Positions 55,125 to 64,000 of a DNA stretch of 64,000 nt are shown here, one piece after another. The translations under genes were made by a program, and so were the position numbers. The notes below the pieces were generated by a model. It did not search any database and was not told where the DNA came from. It worked only from the letters and a program-made list of their open reading frames with translations. This DNA comes from Acorus gramineus (Eukaryota; Streptophyta; Magnoliopsida; Acorales; Acoraceae): the NCBI GenBank assembly GCA_030737835.1, contig CM060853.1:21014895-21078894 (forward strand), read 5' to 3'. Each line of letters opens with the position of its first letter. Position 1 is the first letter of the stretch.

Positions 55125-55705
55125 GTGGCCTGTCAACGGGTCGGGTTCGGGTCGGGTCGGTGTGGACCCGGACCCGTCGGACCCGGGTCGGGTCCGGGTT
55201 CGACCCGACCCGGATGATTGGGTAAAAAAAAAAGAAAAAAGAGAGAAGAGTTCATGTATTTATTTGCCTTATCATACTATTTGAAATTTTTTGTTAAACA
55301 ACATTCAAAACAATAATCACTAACATAAAAAAAACATATTAATTTAAATAATAAACATAACTAACCTAAACAACATTCAAAACCAATAAACACTAACATA
55401 TTAACCTAAATAATAAACATAAATCATGCAACAAACTAATTAATCATACAAATTCAAAAGCTAATAAGTTAATTGTCCAAAACAAACCGATTTATAGGCT
55501 TGTTATGATTATGATTTATGAACTTGTAGATACAAAAATAAGTTAAGTAAGAAATAAAATTATGTATCAACTAATACTAATGGTCTTATAATATATGAAA
55601 ATAAAAAAATTGGATCTCGGGTCCAACGGGTCGGGGCGGGGTGGACCCGGACCCAACCCATTTATATGTTCGGGTCCATCGGGTCTGGTCCAAATCGGAT
55701 CAGGT
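55125..55705. mobile_element. hAT-like non-autonomous element with GGGTCGGGT-rich ends
   Basis: The left end reads GGCCTGTCAACGGGTCGGGT, followed by many GGGTC/GACCC copies. The right part (55608-55695) contains the reverse complement of the same motif series (CAACGGGTCGGGG, GGTGGACCCGGACC). The middle is AT-rich and non-coding. CCTGTCAACGGGYCGGG ends are common among plant hAT MITEs. The right terminus and target duplication are uncertain. Confidence 0.5.
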
Positions 55706-56887
55706 ATATTACACGTGTGTATATAATCCACTGGTGCACGCAGTGTATGAAAAATAATTTTTTTTTTCAATTTTTTCAAGTACGTGCTCAAGAGAAACAA
55801 AATTATTTTTTTAAAATCAAAACAATTTGAACCGGGGATAAATATATCATTTTCCAACTTCCATATCAGTGATCTATGTTTTGAGGTCTACTAGTATAAT
55901 ACGCGGCTTTTGAATGACTTTTCCTTCAATTGAGCTAGTGATTCAACATTTGATTAACTTGATGACAAAATTAATTTTAGAACTGATAAAAAAATATGCT
56001 ATCTGAGAGATATATTATAATCATTTTATTATTGATCTATTACCGCTTAAGTTACCAAACTGGTCATAATACATTGTGATTATTAGATGTTTTTCGATTT
56101 GAGAGTTTTACTGTTTGAATTACTTCAAGCATTCTAGCTAGACAAATTTGTCAGGGAATGCCAGCATGTGACAAGAGAGGTGCGTTTCAGAGAGGTTTGT
56201 TTTCTGTAAAGATGGTGATATTAGATCTTGTTTTTGCTCTGTGGACAAACACAATCTGTCAAAAACGCGTTGATGCATTGCGATTTTCAATTCTCCCTTC
56301 TCCATTGTTTGTGTAGGTGAGATTCTTGAGTCCAAATCAAAGACTTCCTCTGCTGCAATTTGCAAATACAGCATGTCCATTAATTAATCATAATTTTCAA
56401 ACAATGACAGAAGGTTTCACTAACATATGAAATTCACAACCAAATATAAATGTCTATTTGTTCAGTAGTTTTACTGAAGTACTGTTATATATGTCATGCT
56501 GGATGCATGTCGCAAAATTAAAATGCTTGTGGTGGACATGCAGCATAAATTCTCAAAGAAGTAGAACATGAGAACCACAAATGCAAAAGGGGAACATTCA
56601 TGAGCTCCATAAATATGTGGGGCGTGATGAACTATTGATGATTCTATTTATGGGACGCATTAGACGATTTATCTGCCTGACCTGATTTGCTGTTCCACTT
56701 AAAATGTGAAAATAATAATATCGTCCTATTAAGCTCAGGTGGTATATATATAGATTTTATTCAATTTTAACACATGGATATATGACTAAAATGAAAACCC
56801 AACAAACCATATAATTAACAAAAAATAAGAATACTTTAATAAATGGCTAGTTGGGATATGAGAAATCAATCACTATAATAATTAAAT

Positions 56888-57655
56888 GGTTTTTTTTTCA
56901 TATATACCCATATTAAATCTTGACTTTGTCAAGATACTCCGCTTAAACGGTCTGTTCAAAAATATCCCTGGAAACTCATAAGTTGTGCATCCATACTTCT
57001 CCATCACATGATGTTAACGTCTCAAGTCCAACCCTAGTTAATTGGTTAACCATGGGGTGAACAATTACAAAACTACATTATTTTAATCCTTTTAAAATCT
57101 AAACCCTAGAAACCCATAAAATTTCTCCCTCCATCCACTCTTCAATCCATCGAAGCCCGTCTCTGAGAAGCCTAAATCAGCTATCTTCGTTCACTCTTCA
57201 ATCTGTCGAAAGCCTCTCTTTGAGAAACCCAAATCACAAATCCCTAACCATGAGAGGCACTCATGATGTTTGAGATGAAGAACTGATGATGCTTGAAATG
57301 AACTCATCTTTGTATGAGGATTTTGGATTTTGAATGGATCTGGGCGAAGAAGATTGGGTGAGAGGTTGAAGAAGAAGATGAAATCAGTTTGGGGTTGGGA
57401 AATTTGAGATTTTCAATATGAGAGATTGAAGAAGAAGATGGAACCAATGTTGGTTTGGTCTTTTTAGCTGTTTTTAACAGTGGTAACCAACTTTTGACGG
57501 AGAAAATTAACCCCAATTCATGTTTGTTAACCGCAAGCACATGGATACACAAGTTATGGGTTTTTTCACATGTATTTTTGAACGACAGGCCATTTTAAGC
57601 AGGTATATTTTAACAAAATCTTGATTCAGTAAGGTTATATAGGCAAAAAAAACTC
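56888..57655. mobile_element. Mutator-like (MULE) element with long inverted ends and 9-bp duplication
   Basis: 768 bp flanked by a perfect 9-bp duplication TAATTAAAT (56879-56887 and 57656-57664), the Mutator signature. Inverted ends extend about 130-150 bp (left GCTTAAACGGTCTGTTCAAA; right, reversed, GCTTAAAATGGCCTGTCGTT), with AACTTGTG/AAGTTGTG and GGTTAACA/TGTTAACG wording further in. The interior (about 57070-57480) is not transposase. It has gene-leader style text (AAACCCTAGAAACCC, CTCTTCAATCC) in two roughly 60-bp repeats and, on the minus strand, an open reading rich in Ser and Lys (57304-57552). It may carry a captured host fragment. Confidence 0.85.
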
Positions 57656-57664
57656 TAATTAAAT

Positions 57665-59640
57665 AGGATAAAATGTCTCTTAGTCACTCATTGTTATTAC
57701 TTTTCAGTTATATCTAAGATTAACCATGGGTATTCGCTTCTATTTTTCAATAGTCTCACTTAACCTTGATAAGGGAGAGATTTAGTGTGCAACGATACAT
57801 CAGATTATCTAAACAATATAATATAAGGAGAATTATTACTAAAAATCTCATGAGTCAGATAGATTTTCTGTTTGCACTTGTTTGGTTCTTTTAGTCGCTT
57901 GACTATATCAGAAGATTTTTATTTTATTAAATCATCTATGATGAATAAATCCGTCTCATTTGAAGAATTTTACGATCGGTTTCAACTGTTGAACCACACT
58001 CTTACCAAAACTATGACACCTCACAATGTGTTTAATTAAAAGTTGAAACATTACTGGGTAAAAAAAAAAAAAACTGCAAATCGTGCTCCAATGATGGACA
58101 TGCAAAAAGTTGGAGTCACGTCACGCTCACACCCACTTTCATATGAACGTCATTAGTCATAAACATTTCCAACAAAGAGTCCAGTTATTGTTTAATTCAG
58201 TCACAAAAGATTCATTAAGATAATGAACAAAACCATTAAAGTAAGTTTAAGGTACTCGCATCAGATGACATCATGATCCACAAATACCACCAAAAGCCTT
58301 TTTTTTTAAATTTCGAGGGATCTCATGATTTGGGACAAGAAGGGAATGAGTCAATATCACGATTGATGGCGCAACCATCTGAATTCAATGGTTCAACCGC
58401 AAGAGACCAAGATTTTATTAGCCAAATAAAAGAATAAGTGATGTAGTGATGCTTTCATGATGTTGTTACGTTACGTGCCTATGTATAATGCATGGATAAG
58501 GACCAAACACTTTTCTTTTTCACTTAATTTGCGTATGTTTTCAAACACTGCTAATTGTCTTGTATTTTATTGAAATTTATTCATAAAATGTTAATTAGAG
58601 ATTTTTTTTATCTTTTTAACGGAGTTAGGAAAAATTTATTATAAAAAGTTGGCTTCAGTGACCAATATGATAAATCTAATAAATTATTTAACAATCCCAA
58701 AATAGGATTGTATTTATATAAATATAATTTATAATTATCATCACATAAAAATAAATGCTAATAAAATAGAAATAAATAAGGATAAATAACACATAAAATG
58801 AAAAATTTAAAAATAAAAAATAGCACATCCTATATTCTTTGTAATTCAAATAATAAATAAAATAAAATTTAATAAAAAATAAAAAAAAAGAAAGAATAGA
58901 ATAAAAATAAATGGACAAATTCTAAATTGAAAAATTAAAGTAGACAAACAAATAAAAATAAATCTCAAATAGAAAATAATAAGATAATTTTATGGAAGTT
59001 GGGAACCTTTTGACCTAGGTGGTTAGCTAGAACCCTAGGCTTAAATGGGGAGTTGAAAGTTGAAACCTGTCTAACAATTATGTGATCGTTGCAAAGTCCT
59101 CTTAATGAAAAAAAAAATTTGGGGATCAGACACCTTTACAGCTTTACTTTGATGCATTATTATTAACTACTTTGTAAGTTGTGGTGATAAGATGCGAATT
59201 AAAATTTGTCACATTTAACTCGAGCAAATAAAATTGGCCCAAATCTACAGAACCCAAAACGAGATGGACTCTGCAGCACAAAATCCCCACATGATCAAGT
59301 TCACAAACGTATGGTCCATATATAAATATAAAGTCAAAAATATTCTTGCAATCTATTGCTCATTCATTGGCATAGATTTGTGATCACGAATCAATACCAA
59401 CCTCAAAAGAATATTCTTTTAAATGGATTGCTTTCGGAATTGGTTTGACTTCTCTGACACAGAATTAATGAATTAAAGCTAATTGAAGGTTACTTCAAAG
59501 TGATTCACAGACAATCACAGTAAGTGATAAGAAAACCTATCCGCGACTCCCGCTGTAAGATTGTCTATTTGAATTCTTATGAGCTCTATTACATGTTGTT
59601 TTTTTTCAACCACGTTTCCAGTTATATATATATACTTTGT
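57665..59640. other. Intergenic DNA, no gene seen
   Basis: 58680-58990 is almost pure A/T. No frame resembles a protein, and no element ends could be paired. Confidence 0.5.
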
Positions 59641-59645
59641 TTAAA

Positions 59646-59966
59646 GCATTTTCAATCCTATACGGCCCAAATGTGTATCTAAATTTAAATTTGAATAAAA
59701 GTTATTTAAAAATCTCTTCAATCATTTATTCATACTCATATCAAATCAAACTTTTACTAAAATGTTATCCAAATTAAGGGAGATTCAAACATTTATCCAA
59801 ATATTTAATGACTTTTTTTTCAACTCCACATTTTCAGGCCAATCAATCCATCAAATTAAAAGGTTTGAGTAAAACATAAAGTGATGGTTGGAGACATATA
59901 ATATCAAATGAAGCATTTACTCAAATTTTTAATGAAATTTGAGTAAGGGCTGAAGATGACCTTAGC
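59646..59966 (-). mobile_element. MITE family C, copy 1
   Basis: In reverse complement it begins GGTCATCTTCAGCCCTTACT, then ATTAAAAATTTGAGTAAA, then CCATCACTTTATGTTTTACT. The same order is found in 61462-61760 on the other strand. AT-rich, non-coding. Confidence 0.6.
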
Positions 59967-60124
59967 TACCATACTTGCATTCATTGTAGCGAAATATATA
60001 TGTTTTGTTAGAAGCTATTTACATTTTCTATAAATAATTTAAATAATTAGGTTTATACAATTTATTTTTCATAAAAATGTATGCCTCAGACTAAAACTAT
60101 ATTTGAGGCTTAAAAAAAAGAGTG

Positions 60125-60195
60125 GACATAATATTATTATTATTATCATCATCTCAAAAAATATTATTATTATTATTTTAATTATTATTTTCATT
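60125..60195. repeat. (ATT)n microsatellite
   Basis: Two blocks of ATTATTATT repeats separated by ATCATCTCAAAAA. Confidence 0.8.
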
Positions 60196-61104
60196 CCAAA
60201 AGAGACTTGAAGTCACTTTTAAGAGACGAAACAGACCTCCATTGAATATAAAGCAGTTGAAGTTGAATTGTCCACTTTTGCATCAATCACTCCCACTCCA
60301 CACGAAAAATCATTTCTCGCATTGTTAGCTTTTTTGATGCTCTGCGCCTCTATCACGCATAAATTTATGGACCAACTATTATTTTCTTTGAATTGGTGCA
60401 TCCACATTTGAGGAATAAATAAATAAATACAGGCCATGTGCGCGCGTGTGTTTGGTAACGTGGATGTGTTTTTCATTTAATTTGAAAGAAATATATTATA
60501 CTTTTGTTGTCGAACATCGTAGTCGTCGATGTATACGTCCCACTTACGAGCTCACATGCAAACCATTAGTGAGCACAGACAAGAGTCAGCATCACTAATC
60601 AATATAATATCCTTCATTGTTTTTTCTAATTATCCTTAATGTCATCATTTTTATCCAAATCTATATATCTCTCTCGTGCGCAAACCCCAGCCCTTACATG
60701 CACACACACATCATAGCGACATACGTTATTTTAGAATAGATAATTATTTCAATATAAATAAAGAATAAGTATTTTTTATTCATTTTTATTGAAAAACGTA
60801 AGAATAATTTTTTTAATATAAATAAATTATGGATAAAATGTAACAAGGACTTACATAAATAATTATAAAAAATAGAAAAAAATATATGACATGTAAACAC
60901 CTTTAATTTGATTTAACTTTTGAGTCCTCTTATATCTGTTGAATAGAATTGATGAAGAGGGTAATCTTAAATACTAATAATAACTTATTTTTAAATATTC
61001 TAAAATAGCTATACCCACTTACTCTTCACAAGCAAAAAAATAATTTTTTTTTATAACAATAGATTTTAGGAATTCTACAAAACTATATGTAATAAAACTT
61101 TTTA

Positions 61105-61425
61105 TTAAACAAAAAATACTTTTAAGTGGAAATTTATTTTTTCCAAACCTATTTTAGTTTGGTTGAATTTTCCGTTTTAGGCACCGTTTAACTAAAAAAA
61201 AAAGCGTTCGTACACACCACTGAATTGAAGACTTTTCATTCAACGGATCACCTTCGCATGAAAGATCAAAACTATGCGTTACAAAAAACCATTTTTTAAA
61301 AAAAGACGTTACTTTTTAAGTGGAAATTTATTTTTCAAATTATACCCACTTTCAAAATTAGTTTGGTGGAATTTTCCGTTTTATGCACCGTTTAATAAAT
61401 AAATAAAAACGTTTGTGTACACCAC
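61105..61425. repeat. Diverged duplication, period about 194 bp
   Basis: TTTTAAGTGGAAATTTATTT recurs at about 61120 and 61314. Each copy is followed by GAATTTTCCGTTTTA, GCACCGTTTAA and then GTACACACCACT/GTACACCACT. Non-coding. Confidence 0.75.
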
Positions 61426-61461
61426 TCTCAACTTTTTGGCAAAAGACTGTACAATTTTCAA

Positions 61462-61760
61462 AGGCCATCTCTAACCTTTATTTGAATTTATTCAAATTTT
61501 ATTAAAAATTTAAATAAAAATATCATTTAATTATCTGTTATTTTCAATCATCATTTTATGTTTTACTTAAATCTTTTAAAAAATATTCATATTCTCCCAA
61601 TTATTTCCTATAAAATATTTGGATAAATGCTTGAGTCTTGATTTGGGTATAAATTTAAATAAAAACGGATAAGAGTAATGGTTGAAGAGATATTTAAATG
61701 ATTTTTATTTAAATTTAAATTTTAGATACTCGTTTAGATATATAATTGGAGATGCTCCAA
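61462..61760 (+). mobile_element. MITE family C, copy 2
   Basis: Starts GGCCATCTCTAACCTTTATT and ends, reversed, GGAGCATCTCCAATTATATA. Internally TTTATTAAAAATTTAAAT and CATCATTTTATGTTTTACTT match the copy at 59646-59966. Ends of the GAGCATCTCCAA type are common in plant MITEs. Confidence 0.65.
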
Positions 61761-62164
61761 CATAGAAAGCTGCTTTTAAATTCAAAAAATCAATTCGAAC
61801 AAAAAAACGTTGTTTTTTAACTTTTCAAAACACAGAATTCGGAAAAAAAATTAAAAGGAATCCAGCTTTCGATTCATCAAAAAGCTGTTCTATTTGACTG
61901 CACGATTTTAACTTTCTAACTTTTCAAAAATTAAAAACTGTCCTAAACATGTAACCAAATAGGCCTTAGATGAATCATCAAATTTTGAACTCGGATAAGG
62001 GTTATATGGGGATCATCATGAAAGGAAGTCCAAACTGGCACAATGAATCAGTCACCACATCAAACCGGATAGCTATACGCATGGACCTTGGTGGATCTCG
62101 GTGGATATCGATGGACTGATCAGACAGAATAGTTTGGATTGTGTTTCCGTGTCCATTAAAATAT

Positions 62165-62400
62165 GAGCGTTAATATACTCAGTCCGTTTTAAAGTTTATT
62201 TTGTAATCTCATATATTATGAAAATGTAATATATACTGCATTATCATAGTGTAAGAGAATCTATCACAATCTATGATAAATTTTTTTATTTTTTTTTAAT
62301 TTTAAAAAAATACATTAATGTAACTCAATATATATTTTATTTTATATAACAGGATACACTTCAATTGGAGACTGTATAATTTTTTTCTAAAAAAAAAAAT
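62165..62400 (+). mobile_element. MITE family A, copy 3
   Basis: Phrases in order: AATATACTCAGTCCGTTTTA, GTAATCTCATATATTATGAA, ATATATTTTATTTTATATAA, CAATTGGAGACTGTATAATT. They match copy 2 (reversed) along the whole length and copy 1 more loosely. Confidence 0.6.
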
Positions 62401-62409
62401 ATTAATGTG

Positions 62410-63650
62410 AACTGCAATGAAGATTGGACGTATGATTTTCCTTAAAATATCTATTGGCAAGTTGGTAGGGCTTTTCATCAAATATTGATGTCCAAAAGCA
62501 AGTTTCTGTATACTATTAATCTGTCATAAGCCAAATGAAAACGAAAATGTTTTGGGACTCCCCTTTTCTGTTAGTCACTTTTAGAACTTCTGATGTATTT
62601 TATTTTATTTTAAATATTTATATTTTTATGAAAAATTATATATACTATTGAATGCACACATATTATATTTATCTTACCTAGATAACAAAGGAAAAGTGGC
62701 CTCTCTGCTGAAACAAAGTAGCACATCGGTCTGTAGTTAATGAAGTAGAAATCTTGGAATTTTATTAATGAAAAATAATATTGATTCTTGAATTATAAAA
62801 AGACATCCCAATAAAAGTCAATGCCTAAAATTATTTTAAAAAACAGTTTTATTCTAAAATCTACTTTTCAATATGTGTTTCCAAATAGACTCTAAATAAA
62901 TCTTGTGATTCCACTAATATTGATTTTGTGACAGGAAAAAAATATAGAGCTCCCATCGAAGGACACGGTGTCATTGGCTATTCTAGTAGCGATCTCAGAA
63001 GAAGACACATAAGATGATGTTATTGTGAAGATTTTTTTTTTTTTGGCTACATGGGTTTATTGATAACAGTAAAAACAATCTAAACTAATTACAAGTATTT
63101 TTTCAATCTCTTATTTTTAGGTTCTAACTTTTTAAGCATATGGTGACACTCTCATGTTCATTTTTTTTAGTTCTTTTCGTTTCATTTGTGTTGTTTATTT
63201 TTTTATACATTGTTATGCATTATGTGTGAACACTAGAATGTATCCCATTATAATTTTTTTTTGTCAATTATCATGTGTGTTGTAATATATATGTATGATT
63301 ATTTAATCTTGTACATTGTCATTCATCTATATATATTATTATATAACATGCACATATGCAACTTATTTTAACAAAAGGACATGCAAAAAATATGACAGCG
63401 GACTTGAATTATTTTAATACGTAAAAAAAAAGAAGAAAAAAAAAGAGGTTAATCGAACCAAAAAAATAGGGGATTATAAAAAATACTTCAAATTAAATAT
63501 CCGAATTTATTTTATTATTTAAGCCTGAATCATAAATATGTGAGCAATTGAATGTTGTTTCAATGCCTGCAATGTCATGATGTTTTAAGTTCCCACTTCC
63601 CAACAATCAATAATGATAAAACACACAATAAAAACACACTTTGTTTCGTG
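62410..63650. other. AT-rich intergenic DNA, no gene seen
   Basis: No coding and no paired element ends. It leads up to the LINE piece at the right edge. Confidence 0.5.
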
Positions 63651-63654
63651 TGAC

Positions 63655-64000
63655 GTTAATGAATTGATCAATCGCATCGGCCGTCTGCGAGCTCTGCGAA
63701 GCGGCCACGGAAATAGTCGAGCATCTCTTTTGTCAATGCCCGACTCTCTCAGGGTTGTGGGCTCTGATCGGGATCGCATCAGGCACGCCATCTACATTCG
63801 CAACCAGTGATGAACTGTGTAATCGACTACAGCACTGCAATATCCAAGGTTGCACACGGGTTCAAGCTAGGGTGCATAAAATCATAGTTCTAGCCGCACT
63901 TTGAGCTATCTGACTGAACCGAAATAAGAAAATATTCTCCGGGCAGCGGTTATACATTGAAAATGTTTGGGAGGACATCCAACACTTCATCTCGACATGG
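63655..64000 (+). mobile_element. LINE (L1-type) ORF2 C-terminal piece, runs off the window
   Basis: One plus-strand frame reads ASAVCELCEAATEIVEHLF, then CQCPTLSGLWALIGIAS. This is the zf-RVT zinc-binding domain (C-x2-C ... H-L-F-x-x-C) found after the reverse transcriptase in plant LINEs. The same frame later reads NRNKKIFSGQRYIENVWED and IQHFISTW, the conserved tail. Two TGA stops sit where tryptophans are expected in the W-x-x-W motif before NRN (about 63902 and 63911), so the copy is dead. Reverse transcriptase and endonuclease do not precede it in the window; an in-frame stop and AT-rich DNA do. The 3' end lies beyond 64000. Confidence 0.75.

Overview
The window is plant nuclear DNA. 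It has spliced genes with GT-AG introns, AT-rich intergenic DNA full of miniature transposons, and four genes of plant-typical families. I cannot fix the species. The genes look like ordinary angiosperm orthologues, and nothing visible separates eudicot, magnoliid or monocot firmly.

Layout. All four recognisable genes lie on the minus strand. (1) 6860-13634: a 14-exon peroxisomal 3-ketoacyl-CoA thiolase (KAT2/PED1 type), 451 residues when spliced, with a PTS2 import signal. (2) 16363-16938: an intronless single-C2H2 zinc-finger repressor with a C-terminal EAR motif, 191 residues. (3) 26653-29641: a two-exon TMKL1-type LRR receptor pseudokinase, 661 residues. (4) 43474-47685: a seven-exon secreted pectate lyase, 441 residues. 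They share no pathway and are not an operon-like unit. They act in peroxisomal beta-oxidation, transcriptional repression, membrane signalling and cell-wall pectin cleavage.

The remaining DNA, most of the window, is intergenic and carries a dense fossil record. Elements with good boundary evidence are a TRIM (LTR retrotransposon in miniature; 181-bp LTRs, PBS, PPT, 5-bp duplication) at 38855-40038 with a roughly 500-bp GC-rich minisatellite inside; a solo LTR at 31864-32385; a tRNA-derived SINE with 13-bp duplications at 19171-19392; a Mutator-like element with 9-bp duplications at 56888-57655; a hAT MITE with 8-bp duplications at 22431-22834; several Tourist-like MITEs flanked by TAA or TTA; and a foldback element of inverted 92-bp tandem arrays at 33320-34260. 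Two LINE 3' pieces are present, one in thiolase intron 3 and one at the right edge.

I found no CRISPR, no phage-like or defence system, no tRNA or rRNA gene, and no convincing new multi-gene system. The most unusual objects are the minisatellite-bearing TRIM with a 15-bp-arm hairpin next to its primer-binding site, the 92-bp-repeat foldback element, and the TMKL1 orthologue that lacks the usual cysteine cap after its LRRs.
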